NCBI GenBank assembly: GCA_024233675.1
Contig: JACKPH010000001.1
Coordinates: 248,001-312,000 of the forward strand
Direction of reading: 5' to 3'
Source of the DNA: Thermotogae bacterium
GTDB taxonomy: Bacteria > Thermotogota > Thermotogae > Petrotogales > Petrotogaceae
DNA length: 64,000 nt
The notes beneath the pieces were generated by a model, which ran no database searches, was not told the DNA's origin, and worked only from the letters and a program-made list of their open reading frames with translations. A program made the position numbers and the translations under genes. Positions 9,591 to 18,572 of this stretch are shown one piece after another. Numbering within the stretch: the first letter of the stretch is position 1; each line of letters opens with the position of its first letter.

Positions 9591-10472
9591 ATGACATTTT
9601 TAAATAGATATTCCCCTTTAAAGAAAAAAGAAGCTATTTTCGGTTGGAAACTTGTTTCTCCGACTGTAATACTTATTTCCGTTCTTATACTTTATCCGGT
9701 GTTTTATAATATTTATCTCAGTTTTTTTGATGTATCTCTTTCTATAGGTTCAGAAAATAAATTTGTAGGACTTTCAAATTATATAAATATTCTTAAAGAC
9801 TCAACTTTCTGGAGATCTTTCGGAACAACTGTTGCATTTACACTCATCACTGTAATAGGAAGTATTTTACTCGGTCTGGGTGTTGCACTTCTTATGAATA
9901 AAAAATTTTTCGGACGTACACTTGTAAGGGCACTTCTTCTGCTTCCATATGTAACTCCTCTTATTGCAATAGTTTTTTCATGGAAATATGTTTTGCTTCC
10001 TATAGACGGGCCTCTTACAAAATTTCTTACTTTGTTCGGATTCAGTTCAGGAATGGATATAATAAATGATCCGAATAATTCTTTTATAGTGGTATCTATA
10101 TTCAATATATGGAGAAATTTTCCTTTTATTTATTTAATGATTCTTTCAAAACTTCAGGCAATAAATGAGGATTATTATGAAGCTGCGGAAATTGACGGAG
10201 CAAATTCATGGCAGAAATTTCTTCATATAACTCTGCCGGAACTTTACTTTGTTATAGGTTCTGTTGCACTTTTACGAGGTATATGGAATTTTTATAAATT
10301 TGATGAAGTATATCTTATGTCAAAATTTGCAAATACATTACCAATATATATTTATGAAAAAGCATTTACCGGTGTTCCTCAGCAGGGTGTAGCTGCCGCT
10401 ATCGCAACTCTTCTGTTCCTTTTTATGATGGTTATAATAGGCTACTATGTCAGGAAGGTGCTAAAATGGTAA
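9591..10472 (+). CDS. sugar ABC transporter permease, MalF/UgpA type
   Basis: Inner-membrane permease of 293 residues with about six transmembrane helices, the first at residues 20-42. The cytoplasmic coupling motif EAAEIDGANSWQKFLHITLPEL near residue 195 is the standard ABC permease EAA loop that contacts the shared ATPase. It pairs with the overlapping MalG-type permease at 10466. ATG preceded by AGGAGG. The operon context makes a role in glucoside import likely. Confidence 0.92.
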   Translation: MTFLNRYSPLKKKEAIFGWKLVSPTVILISVLILYPVFYNIYLSFFDVSLSIGSENKFVGLSNYINILKDSTFWRSFGTTVAFTLITVIGSILLGLGVALLMNKKFFGRTLVRALLLLPYVTPLIAIVFSWKYVLLPIDGPLTKFLTLFGFSSGMDIINDPNNSFIVVSIFNIWRNFPFIYLMILSKLQAINEDYYEAAEIDGANSWQKFLHITLPELYFVIGSVALLRGIWNFYKFDEVYLMSKFANTLPIYIYEKAFTGVPQQGVAAAIATLLFLFMMVIIGYYVRKVLKW

Positions 10473-11437
10473 AAAGAAAATCTCCTATAAAAACATTTTT
10501 ATTTTATTTTGCTATATTTTCCCTTGTAATATTTGTAGTATATCCTTTTGCCTGGATGCTTTCAGTTTCATTCAGATATGATTCTGATGCTTTTGATTCC
10601 GGAATAATACCGAAAAGACCTACAGTTAACGCATATATGGAACTTTTAGGTCTTAAGGAATCTATAAGAGATGAACTTTCAAATGAAGAAAAACAATTAC
10701 TCGATCTTATAAAAGATTTACCCGAAGAACAGCAAAAACCTGTATTGGAGAGGATTTATTCCCAGAGGAAAAAGGAAGCTTTTCCTTTTCTGAGATTTTT
10801 TCTTAACAGTCTTCTTATAGCCGGACTGAGTTCGCTTGTAAGCGTAATAATATCTGTTTTCGGAGCATATGCTTTCAGCAGAATTGATTTTCCCGGCAGA
10901 GGAGGCGTTCAGAAATCTGTTCTTCTTGTTTATCTGTTCGGTGGAACTATACTCGCCGTTCCGCTTTATCAGATATTTGTAAAAATAGGCATGACAGGAA
11001 GCGGTTCAAAAGGTCTCATTTCTCTTTTTGTAATATATCTTGTACAGACTCTTCCTGTTTCACTTTATATGCTCGGAAATTATTTCAGAACAATACCAGA
11101 AACAATAGAAGAAGCTGCAATCATCGACGGAAGTTCACGTCTCGGAGTTATAACAAAAATTATTATTCCGCTCTCACTTCCGGCAATAATAACAGTTTTT
11201 ATATACGCTTTCATGATCGGATGGAATGAATATCTTTTTGCATCAATATTTATAAGACCATATCCACAGTTTTATACACTTCCTGTTGGACTGAATGAAA
11301 TTTTTTATTCTGATCATGCAATATGGACAAAAATGATGGCAGCTTCCGTAATGACTTCTATACCTGTTATAATATTATTTATGACAATGGAAAAATATCT
11401 TGTCGGCGGACTGACAGCCGGCGGTGTCAAAGAATAA
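10466..11437 (+). CDS. sugar ABC transporter permease, MalG/UgpE type
   Basis: Second permease of the importer, 323 residues. The EAA loop is EEAAIIDGSSRLGVITKIII near residue 212. Between the first membrane helix and the core (about residues 55-105) lies an acidic and basic, helix-rich insertion (ESIRDELSNEEKQLLDLIKD) that makes it longer than the usual 275-280 residues and would face the outside. The ATG overlaps the end of the preceding permease by 7 bases with AAGGTG as ribosome site, so the subunits are translationally coupled. Confidence 0.92.
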   Translation: MVKRKSPIKTFLFYFAIFSLVIFVVYPFAWMLSVSFRYDSDAFDSGIIPKRPTVNAYMELLGLKESIRDELSNEEKQLLDLIKDLPEEQQKPVLERIYSQRKKEAFPFLRFFLNSLLIAGLSSLVSVIISVFGAYAFSRIDFPGRGGVQKSVLLVYLFGGTILAVPLYQIFVKIGMTGSGSKGLISLFVIYLVQTLPVSLYMLGNYFRTIPETIEEAAIIDGSSRLGVITKIIIPLSLPAIITVFIYAFMIGWNEYLFASIFIRPYPQFYTLPVGLNEIFYSDHAIWTKMMAASVMTSIPVIILFMTMEKYLVGGLTAGGVKE

Positions 11438-11454
11438 ACTAAGAAGGTGACTTT

Positions 11455-12267
11455 ATGGTTATTAATAAGATAAAAGGAATATATAAATCTCTTACAAAAT
11501 CAGAAAAAAAAGCAGCAGATTATATAATTCAGAGACCTGATGACGCAATACACTACAGCATAACAGAACTCGGAAACTGGTCCGGTGTAAGTGAAACTAC
11601 CGTATACAGACTTGTAAAGAAAATCGGTTATGAAGGCTATCAGGAATTTAAAATAGATCTTGTTAAAGAACTCAGTTATCCGGATGCTGAAATATCACAG
11701 GATAACGATATATTTGAAAGTTACCATAAAAAAATCTCACTCATAATAGATACTATAAATAAAAATCTTGATAAAAATCTCATAGAAGAGATTGCCGACA
11801 GAATAGATAAAAGCAGAAAAATAATTATACTGGCAGTCGGCCGTTCATATCCTGTAGCTCTTGATATATCACTAAAACTAAATTCCCTGGGGTACAGCGC
11901 AAATGCTTTTTCTGATCCTCATATGCAGGTTATTGTGGGGGCTAATCTGACTTCGGAAGATACTGTTATTGCAGTAAGTCATTCCGGTTTTATAAGAGAT
12001 GTTTTTAAATCCACTGAAGTTGCAAAAAATGCCGGTGCCTATACAATAGCAATAACATCAGGTGTAAGATCACCTCTTTCTTCGGTATCGGAAAAAGTTC
12101 TGTACACAGTTGCGGATTCACCGAATGAAAATGAATTTAAAGAAACAAGAATAGGTGAAACTTTTATTTTTGATCTTATATACAATCTTCTTCTTAAGAA
12201 AAGAAATCTTGAAAAACATTTTGAAAATATAAGTAAGGTAATAAAACCTAAAAAATTTGATAAATAG
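11455..12267 (+). CDS. RpiR-family transcriptional regulator
   Basis: Regulator of 270 residues with an N-terminal RpiR-type winged helix-turn-helix (SITELGNWSGVSETTVYRLV, residues 35-54) and a C-terminal SIS sugar-phosphate-binding domain (IILAVGRSYPVALDISLKLN; VIAVSHSGFIRDV near residues 170-182). Such proteins sense phosphorylated sugars or acids. Located between the permeases and the phosphorylase, it probably controls this operon; candidate sites are the dyads at 8122-8140 and 8200-8216. ATG 17 bases after the permease stop with AAGAAGGTG. Confidence 0.92.
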   Translation: MVINKIKGIYKSLTKSEKKAADYIIQRPDDAIHYSITELGNWSGVSETTVYRLVKKIGYEGYQEFKIDLVKELSYPDAEISQDNDIFESYHKKISLIIDTINKNLDKNLIEEIADRIDKSRKIIILAVGRSYPVALDISLKLNSLGYSANAFSDPHMQVIVGANLTSEDTVIAVSHSGFIRDVFKSTEVAKNAGAYTIAITSGVRSPLSSVSEKVLYTVADSPNENEFKETRIGETFIFDLIYNLLLKKRNLEKHFENISKVIKPKKFDK

Positions 12268-12280
12268 GAGTTGTTAACCT

Positions 12281-13954
12281 GTGCAATCAAATAAACTAAA
12301 AGAAATAAAAGAAATTCTTTCATATATTTACCCTGAAGATTATAATAAAATTTATAACTCTGTAAAAGAAAAAATAAATCTCATTAATACAGAAAGAAAA
12401 AATTTTTATAAACTCTCAAACAACGATTCAATACTTATAACTTATGCGGATAATTTATACCGTGAAAATGAAAAAGGTCTGAAAACACTGAATGATTTCT
12501 CTGAAAAATATTTAAAAGACTCTGTAAATACAATTCATATTCTTCCTTTTTTTCCTTATTCTTCCGATGACGGTTTCTCAGTTATAGATTATAAAAAAGT
12601 AGCTGAAGGCAACGGAGACTGGAACGATATTGAAACACTTTCAGAAAAATACAGATTAATGTTTGATGCTGTAATAAACCATGTATCAAAAAAATCTTCA
12701 TGGTTCAGGGAATATTTAAAAGGAAACAGCATTTATGAAAAATATTTTTTAGAACTTGAAAACACAGACGGTTTTAATAATGTTGTACGTCCCAGAACTC
12801 ATAGTCTTCTCACAGAGTTCAAAACATCTGACGGCTATAAAAAAATCTGGACAACTTTCAGTGAGGACCAGATAGACCTTAATTATAAAAATCCTGATGT
12901 TTTATCGGAAATAATAGATATACTTCTTTTTTACGCTGAAAAAGGCGCAAAACTCATAAGACTTGATGCAATAGGTTTTCTCTGGAAAGAAAAAAATACT
13001 TCATGTATACATCTTGAAAAAACACATAAAATAATAAAACTTATAAGAAAAATTTTTGAATTAACTTACAGCGATGTTTTAATAGTAACCGAAACAAATG
13101 TTCCGCATGAAGATAATATAAGTTATTTCGGGAACGGAAATGATGAAGCACATATGATTTATAACTTTACACTTCCGCCTCTTCTTCTTTATACATATTT
13201 CAAACATGACAGTGAAATTTTTTCCGAATGGCTGAAATCAATAAGCTCACCTTCGGAAAATACCGCTTATTTTAATTTTCTTGCTTCACATGACGGAATA
13301 GGCCTTAGACCTTTAGAAGGTATAATTGATGAAAAAAACATAGAAGATCTTACAGAAGATATTAAAAAACACGGAGGTCTTGTTTCTTATAAAAATAATC
13401 CTAACGGAACAAAATCACCTTATGAATTAAATATAAATCTTTTCAGTGCCTTCGTATGCAGTGATACAGAATTAAGTATAAGAAAGTTTATTTCAGCATA
13501 TGCGATTGCATGTTTTATACCGGGTATTCCGGGTATATATATACATTCTCTGTTAGGCTCAAAAAACTATTATAAAGGAGTTGAAAATACCGGACAGAAC
13601 CGTTCTATAAACCGCGAAAAACTTGATTACATAAAATTATCCCGGGAACTTGAAAATAAAGAATCAACAAGATATAAAATATTTTCGGAAATGAAAAAAC
13701 TTTTGAAAATCAGAAAAAATAATAAAGAATTCGATCCTTTTACTCCTATGGAAGTTATAAAATCCGGGAAAGATATAATATGTTTTGAACGTGACAAAAG
13801 TATAAGATTTATACTGAACATTTCCGAAAAAATCAAAAAAATCGATATAGACGGAGATTTTTCATACCATGAAAATAATATAAAAATTAAAGATTACGTT
13901 ATTTTAAAGCCATATGAATTTATACTCCTGAAAAGGGACTTAAAGACGGTTTGA
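12281..13954 (+). CDS. GH13_18 glycoside phosphorylase, probable glucosylglycerate phosphorylase
   Basis: Sucrose-phosphorylase-family enzyme of 557 residues, close to the length of E. coli YcjM (glucosylglycerate phosphorylase) and longer than true sucrose phosphorylases (about 500). Catalytic residues are visible: nucleophile D229 in IRLDAIGF, acid/base E271 in VTETNVPH and transition-state Asp D338 in ASHDGIG. It would cleave an alpha-glucoside with phosphate to glucose-1-phosphate plus acceptor. Glucosylglycerate is favoured by overall resemblance and by the ABC/RpiR context, but glucosylglycerol or sucrose-6-phosphate cannot be excluded. GTG start with TAGGAG about 10 bases upstream. Confidence 0.82.
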   Translation: MQSNKLKEIKEILSYIYPEDYNKIYNSVKEKINLINTERKNFYKLSNNDSILITYADNLYRENEKGLKTLNDFSEKYLKDSVNTIHILPFFPYSSDDGFSVIDYKKVAEGNGDWNDIETLSEKYRLMFDAVINHVSKKSSWFREYLKGNSIYEKYFLELENTDGFNNVVRPRTHSLLTEFKTSDGYKKIWTTFSEDQIDLNYKNPDVLSEIIDILLFYAEKGAKLIRLDAIGFLWKEKNTSCIHLEKTHKIIKLIRKIFELTYSDVLIVTETNVPHEDNISYFGNGNDEAHMIYNFTLPPLLLYTYFKHDSEIFSEWLKSISSPSENTAYFNFLASHDGIGLRPLEGIIDEKNIEDLTEDIKKHGGLVSYKNNPNGTKSPYELNINLFSAFVCSDTELSIRKFISAYAIACFIPGIPGIYIHSLLGSKNYYKGVENTGQNRSINREKLDYIKLSRELENKESTRYKIFSEMKKLLKIRKNNKEFDPFTPMEVIKSGKDIICFERDKSIRFILNISEKIKKIDIDGDFSYHENNIKIKDYVILKPYEFILLKRDLKTV

Positions 13955-13978
13955 AAAAACTTTAAAATATAGTATAAT
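13951..13978 (+). promoter_or_regulatory. promoter for ECF S-component gene
   Basis: TTGAAA (13951-13956) and TATAAT (13973-13978) with 16-base spacing. The -35 box overlaps the stop codon of the phosphorylase gene. No terminator separates them, so some read-through is possible. Confidence 0.65.
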
Positions 13979-14009
13979 CTATAATGATTTTTATTTTTGA
14001 GGTGAACAA

Positions 14010-14528
14010 ATGAAAAAGACAAGAAAATTAATAACAACAGGAGTATTTGTAGCATTAGGAATAATATTTCCGCAGATATTTCATTTAATAGGCGGCAACA
14101 GTGCCGGAGGAATATTTCTTCCTATGCATATACCGGTATTCCTTGCCGGATTTATAGCAGGTCCGTTGTCAGGACTTATAACAGGATTACTTTCACCGCT
14201 TATAAGTTTTCTTCTTACAGGAATGCCACCGATGCCTATGTTACTGTTAATGCTTTTTGAGTTGCCAGCATACGGAATAAGTGCCGGTATACTTTACAAA
14301 AAGAAAAAAATGAACATATATTTAAGTCTATTAATGGCAATGGTTATAGGAAGATGTTTTTATTCAATAGCGATATTTGTTCTCGGAAAAATATTTATGC
14401 TGAATATTCCTGCCGGCATAAGTGTAACCGCTGCATTCTCTACGGGTATACCGGGAATAATAATACAGATGCTTTTAATTCCTGCTGTTATAAAAATACT
14501 TGAAATTAAAGGCCTTCAGAATGACTGA
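14010..14528 (+). CDS. ECF transporter S-component (vitamin/cofactor binding)
   Basis: Membrane protein of 172 residues with about five to six hydrophobic helices, typical of the substrate-capture subunit of energy-coupling factor importers. The first helix (ITTGVFVALGIIFPQIFHLI) and the conserved LPMHIPVFLAGFIAGPLSG at residues 37-55 match the ECF S-component family. It would use shared EcfA/A'/T modules encoded elsewhere. The ligand is unknown; no riboswitch is seen upstream to identify it. ATG after TTGAGGTG. It overlaps the next gene by 8 bases. Confidence 0.83.
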   Translation: MKKTRKLITTGVFVALGIIFPQIFHLIGGNSAGGIFLPMHIPVFLAGFIAGPLSGLITGLLSPLISFLLTGMPPMPMLLLMLFELPAYGISAGILYKKKKMNIYLSLLMAMVIGRCFYSIAIFVLGKIFMLNIPAGISVTAAFSTGIPGIIIQMLLIPAVIKILEIKGLQND

Positions 14529-14958
14529 TATTGAAAAAGCAAAAAAAATGCTCAAAGAAAATCCTGATTATACAATAATTTCCGTAAAAAATGGTGAAAC
14601 AGTTTTCTGTTCATATGAAAAAGGTATACGTCCAATGATAAAACTGATAAGAAACGGTAAAAATCTCAAAGGAACATCTACTGCCGACAGAATAACCGGA
14701 CGTGCTGCAGCATTTCTTTCAGTAAAAACAGGTATAAAGGAACTGTATTCAGAAGTCATCAGTAAAAAAGCCTTTGAAATTCTTAAAAATTACAATATAG
14801 ATTTTTCCTACGGAATAGTTTCAGAAAATATATTAAACAATGATAAAACAGATATATGCCCTATGGAAAAAGCAACTCTTGATATAAGTGATCCAGATAA
14901 AGCTTATGAGGCACTTGAAAATACAATAAATATTCTTATGAATAAAAAGGATGTATAA
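14521..14958 (+). CDS. DUF1893 protein (TM1506-like)
   Basis: Cytoplasmic protein of 145 residues resembling the DUF1893 family, whose structural representative is Thermotoga maritima TM1506, a deaminase-like fold of unknown activity. Visible features are YTIISVKNGETVFCSYEKGIRP, ADRITGRAAAFLSVKTGIKEL and DFSYGIVSENILN. I chose the ATG at 14521, which overlaps the upstream stop as ATGACTGA, with AAAGG 8 bases before; a longer TTG start at 14500 lacks a ribosome site. The overlap with the ECF S-component suggests a shared function, perhaps in cofactor salvage, but that is inference. Confidence 0.8.
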   Translation: MTDIEKAKKMLKENPDYTIISVKNGETVFCSYEKGIRPMIKLIRNGKNLKGTSTADRITGRAAAFLSVKTGIKELYSEVISKKAFEILKNYNIDFSYGIVSENILNNDKTDICPMEKATLDISDPDKAYEALENTINILMNKKDV

Positions 14959-14982
14959 TTAATTTATACATCCTTATTTTTA
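14947..14982 (+). terminator. intrinsic terminator
   Basis: A 12-bp stem AAGGATGTATAA/TTATACATCCTT with a TTAAT loop followed by ATTTTTATT. It includes the stop codon of the DUF1893 gene. Confidence 0.85.
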
Positions 14983-15065
14983 TTAAAATTTTTTATTCCA
15001 GGTTTAAAAAAATATTTGTTGATGTATAATAGTTAATATAGCAAACTAAAAAAAGGGGGTAACTC

Positions 15066-17006
15066 ATGAAAAAAGTAAAAATAGACGATTTTACAAATTA
15101 CAAATTCCTGTCAAATCCGAAATATTCTCCCGACGGTTTAAAAGCTGTTTTTATACAGCATCAGGCAGATATTGAGGAAAACTCTTACAAATCTTATTTA
15201 TGGCTACTTGATACAGAAAAAAATACATATAAAAAATTAACTTCCTCAGGTTCAGAAAGTACTTTTTTCTGGAAAGACAATGAAAATATAATTTTTACTT
15301 CAGGACGTATAAAAGATGAAAAATTTGAAGGTACAAGATATTTTAAAATTTCCGTAAATGGCGGAGAAGCAGAAGAATTTATGAAAATCCCCATAAAAGT
15401 AAGTGATATAAAAGAAATTTCGGAAAATAAATATATACTTACAGGAAATTATGACAGATATATGGAAGGTAAAAATAAAGATGATGAAAAAGATTATAAT
15501 GTTCTTGAGGAAATACCTTTCTGGTCAAACGGAAGCGGTTTTACATCAGGAAAAAGAAACAGACTTTATATTTTTGACTCTGAAAAAAATGAATTAACAC
15601 CTGTTACTGACGAATACACTTCAGTCGGAAGCTTTGATATAAAAGGCAGTAAAGTTATTTATACTTCTGTAACTTACAGAGATAAAATGCCTCTTACAGA
15701 TGATGTTTATATTTTTAATACAGAAAATATAAAATGTGAAAAACTTGAAAACATTTCAGATTTTTCTGTTGCAAAAATAGTTTTTTATGACGAAAATACT
15801 TTATTAGCAGTTGCTTCTGATATGCAGAAATACGGAATAAATGAAAATTCAAAATTTTATAAATATTCATTAGACAGCCAAAAATTTACCTGTATTACTC
15901 CGGAACTTGACATTTCACTTTGGAATTCAGTAGGTTCTGACTGCAGATTCGGCGGTGGGGAACAGCAGAAACTGAAAAAAGATTTTCTTTATTTTACAAC
16001 AACACAGACAAAAGACAGCCATCTTTACAGAATAGATATTGAAGGAAACACAGAAAAAATAATCATAAACGAAGGTACTGTAGACAGTTATGATATTTAC
16101 GGAGAAAATATTATATTCGCAGGATTCAGAGGATTAAATCTTCAGGAAATTTATACATTCAGTATGGATACACAAAAAGAAACAAAAATAACATCATTTA
16201 ATTCATTCATTGAAGACTATTCTCTTTCAAAACCGGAAAGGCTAAGAATAGAAACAGATACCGATGTTTTTATAGATGGTTGGATAATGAAACCTGTAAA
16301 TTTTGAAGAAAATAAAAAATACCCTGTTATACTTGATATTCACGGAGGGCCAAAAACAGTTTACGGTGAAAATTTCTTTCATGAAATGCAGTACTGGGCT
16401 AATGAAGGTTACGCTGTTATATTCTGTAACCCACGCGGAAGTGACGGAAGAGGCAATGAATTTGCAGATATAAGAGGAAAATACGGAACAATAGATTATG
16501 ATGATATAATGAAATTCACAGAATTCTGTACAGAAAATTATTCATTTTTAGATAAAGATAAAATAGGTGTTACCGGTGGTTCATACGGAGGCTTTATGAC
16601 AAACTGGATAATCGGACATACAGATTTCTTTAAAGCAGCAGCTTCTCAGAGAAGTATATCAAACTGGATTTCAAAATCTATGATAACAGATATAGGCTAC
16701 TACTTCGTAAAAGATCAGCAGGCAGGAGATCCATGGGAAAATGTGGATAAATTATGGTTCCATTCTCCTCTGAAATATGCCGATAAAGCTAAAACACCTA
16801 CACTTTTCATACATTCGGATGAAGATTTAAGATGTTATATGGCAGAAGGATTTCAGATGTTCAGCGCACTGAAATATCACGGAACAGAAGCAAAGTTGGT
16901 TCTTTTTCACGGAGAAACCCATGAACTGAGCAGAAGCGGAAAGCCGAAACACAGAATAAGAAGACTCAAAGAAATTACAGAATGGATGGATTTATATCTT
17001 AAATAA
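15066..17006 (+). CDS. S9 family peptidase (acylaminoacyl-peptidase / oligopeptidase type)
   Basis: Serine peptidase of 646 residues. Residues 1-390 form a beta-propeller that filters substrates; residues about 395-646 form the alpha/beta hydrolase. The triad can be read directly: S506 in GGSYGGF, D587 in HSDEDLRC and H619 in GETHELSR. There is no signal peptide, so it probably trims small peptides in the cytoplasm. Related Thermotogota and archaeal enzymes release acylated or short N-terminal residues. ATG with AAGGGGGT. A possible promoter is TTTAAA-N16-TATAAT ending at 15030. It is transcribed alone and ends at the hairpin at 17008. Confidence 0.93.
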   Translation: MKKVKIDDFTNYKFLSNPKYSPDGLKAVFIQHQADIEENSYKSYLWLLDTEKNTYKKLTSSGSESTFFWKDNENIIFTSGRIKDEKFEGTRYFKISVNGGEAEEFMKIPIKVSDIKEISENKYILTGNYDRYMEGKNKDDEKDYNVLEEIPFWSNGSGFTSGKRNRLYIFDSEKNELTPVTDEYTSVGSFDIKGSKVIYTSVTYRDKMPLTDDVYIFNTENIKCEKLENISDFSVAKIVFYDENTLLAVASDMQKYGINENSKFYKYSLDSQKFTCITPELDISLWNSVGSDCRFGGGEQQKLKKDFLYFTTTQTKDSHLYRIDIEGNTEKIIINEGTVDSYDIYGENIIFAGFRGLNLQEIYTFSMDTQKETKITSFNSFIEDYSLSKPERLRIETDTDVFIDGWIMKPVNFEENKKYPVILDIHGGPKTVYGENFFHEMQYWANEGYAVIFCNPRGSDGRGNEFADIRGKYGTIDYDDIMKFTEFCTENYSFLDKDKIGVTGGSYGGFMTNWIIGHTDFFKAAASQRSISNWISKSMITDIGYYFVKDQQAGDPWENVDKLWFHSPLKYADKAKTPTLFIHSDEDLRCYMAEGFQMFSALKYHGTEAKLVLFHGETHELSRSGKPKHRIRRLKEITEWMDLYLK

Positions 17007-17007
17007 A

Positions 17008-17037
17008 AAAGTATTTCCTTTCGGAAATACTTTTTTT
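17008..17037. terminator. bidirectional terminator
   Basis: An 11-bp stem AAAGTATTTCC/GGAAATACTTT with a TTTC loop and T-runs on both strands separates the convergent S9 peptidase and flavin-type protein genes. Confidence 0.85.
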
Positions 17038-17506
17038 ATTCTTCAAACACTACATCTATTTTCATAGGTATTTTTTGTGCTTTTCTATCGGTATAATTTA
17101 TTATATATTTTGCTTCATTATTAAAAACGAGAGCTTTTGTAAGTTCTACTTTTAAAATACATGTTTTGGGATCATTTTCATTAACATGTCTGTCATAAAA
17201 AGCAGAAAATATATTTCTGACTTCATTTCTTATTTCACTGTTTTTTTCTTCTTTCGGATTTCCTATATTTTCACCTTTCCCCCAGAATACAGAAAGATTT
17301 CTGCAGAGTGAAACATTGGAATTTTTTTCTATTTCTTTCATTTTATTTGATTCCCCGTGACTTGTTATATAAATGTTTCCGTCTTTATAATATGCGTCTA
17401 CATTTCTTACATTTGTACCGTTCCCGGAAACTGTTGCAAGTGCCATTATAACATCGTGTCCGAATTGTTTCTTCATTTCCGATTCGGCTGCTTCAAAATC
17501 TGTCAT
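17036..17506 (-). CDS. pyridoxamine 5'-phosphate oxidase-like split-barrel protein
   Basis: Protein of 156 residues with the PNPOx-like FMN-binding split barrel. The start HDVIMALATVSGNGTNVRNVDAY is followed by DGNIYITSHGESNKMKEIEKN, the usual beta-strands and flavin-phosphate-contact region. It is too short for true PdxH. Relatives include nitroreductase-like, heme-utilisation and stress proteins, so the substrate is unclear. ATG with GGGAGAG 5 bases upstream. It lies 11 bases downstream of the Fe-S nuclease gene on the same strand. Confidence 0.8.
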   Translation of the reverse strand: MTDFEAAESEMKKQFGHDVIMALATVSGNGTNVRNVDAYYKDGNIYITSHGESNKMKEIEKNSNVSLCRNLSVFWGKGENIGNPKEEKNSEIRNEVRNIFSAFYDRHVNENDPKTCILKVELTKALVFNNEAKYIINYTDRKAQKIPMKIDVVFEE

Positions 17507-17517
17507 ATTATCTCTCC

Positions 17518-18471
17518 CTAATATTTTTTTATTTCATGAAAATCACATATTTCAATAAAATTACAGTTTGAACATCTTTTTCCGGGATTAGGCTTAAAAA
17601 ATATTTCTTCTTTAGGTTTGTTGATATCGGGATTTTCAAGATATCGCCCGAGAATTTCTTCGGAGGTTTTAATATATTCTTTTGTTTTTGTGAGTTCGTC
17701 TTCTGAAATATTTCTTTTATAGCTACTGCCGTCATTTATATATTCATTTAAACATATTATATTATCAGCTTTTATTTCCGGAAGTTTCTGACCGTATTTT
17801 TCAATAAAGTACATAATGTATACAGCCATCTGAAGATCATTTTTTTCTTTGTCTTTTTTACCTGTTTTCCAGTCACCTATAAATATTTTACCGCTGTTTA
17901 TATAAAGGGCATCTAATATTGCATATATTTTAATACCGTCAAAAATAAAATAATTAAAATTTTCATCATCAAGTTCTATTATTTTTGTATTAGCAGCTTT
18001 TAAATTTTTATATGTTTCTGATTCCGTAAGATTAAAAACCGAATTTTTTACTCTTTCGGTAATTTTTACGGCAAGCTCTTTACGGTCTTTATTATCGTAT
18101 AAGTTATAATAATATTCATGAAGCATTACAACTTTTTTAGGATTTGAAACAAAATACTCTTTTTTATAAAAAGATTCTTTTGTTAAATGACGGAGTTCAG
18201 TTATTATATCATTAAATAATTCTTCAGGTTTTTTTTCAATTCCGAGAATATTTTCCTTTATTTTTCTGTGTATTATCTCACCGCTGAGAGCATACATATT
18301 CGTTATCTTTGTAAGTCTGTATATATGCTTAGTTCTTTCTGACGCATCATATTCCCAGCCGTTCCATCCTCCGTAAACCGAAAAATAATATTTTAATGCA
18401 CAATCCCTGAATATATCCATTTTTGATACAGACCATGATTTTTCCGGGTATTCTCTTCTTTCGTATCCCAT
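17518..18471 (-). CDS. PD-(D/E)XK nuclease with Fe-S cluster cysteines (Cas4/AddB-like)
   Basis: RecB-family nuclease of 317 residues. The catalytic core is visible: H68 in SGEIIHRKI, D187 in AILDALY, then D200 and K202 in GDWKTGKK. Four cysteines are placed as in Cas4, AddB and Dna2: C24 near the N-terminus (RDCALKYYF) and C300, C303, C309 near the C-terminus (C-x2-C-x5-C), which predicts a 4Fe-4S cluster clamping the two ends. It should act on single-stranded DNA ends. No CRISPR genes or repeats are nearby, so a repair or processing role is more likely than adaptation. ATG with AGGAG. Confidence 0.85.
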   Translation of the reverse strand: MGYERREYPEKSWSVSKMDIFRDCALKYYFSVYGGWNGWEYDASERTKHIYRLTKITNMYALSGEIIHRKIKENILGIEKKPEELFNDIITELRHLTKESFYKKEYFVSNPKKVVMLHEYYYNLYDNKDRKELAVKITERVKNSVFNLTESETYKNLKAANTKIIELDDENFNYFIFDGIKIYAILDALYINSGKIFIGDWKTGKKDKEKNDLQMAVYIMYFIEKYGQKLPEIKADNIICLNEYINDGSSYKRNISEDELTKTKEYIKTSEEILGRYLENPDINKPKEEIFFKPNPGKRCSNCNFIEICDFHEIKKY

Positions 18472-18525
18472 TATTTTCTCCTGACAATAATATATTAGTA
18501 TATATTATTATACCATGAAATAAAC

Positions 18526-18561
18526 AAAAGTATCCGGTTTTTATAATTAAAAACCGGATAC
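18526..18561 (-). terminator. intrinsic terminator of chemoreceptor gene
   Basis: A 13-bp stem GTATCCGGTTTTT/AAAAACCGGATAC with an ATAATT loop. On the minus strand it is followed by TTTTG. It separates the chemoreceptor from the nuclease gene. Confidence 0.82.
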
Positions 18562-18572
18562 CGTATTTATTT

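Noticed and set aside
17518..18471. CRISPR-Cas adaptation locus around the Cas4-like nuclease
   Set aside because: No repeat-spacer pattern and no cas1, cas2 or effector genes are seen anywhere in the window.
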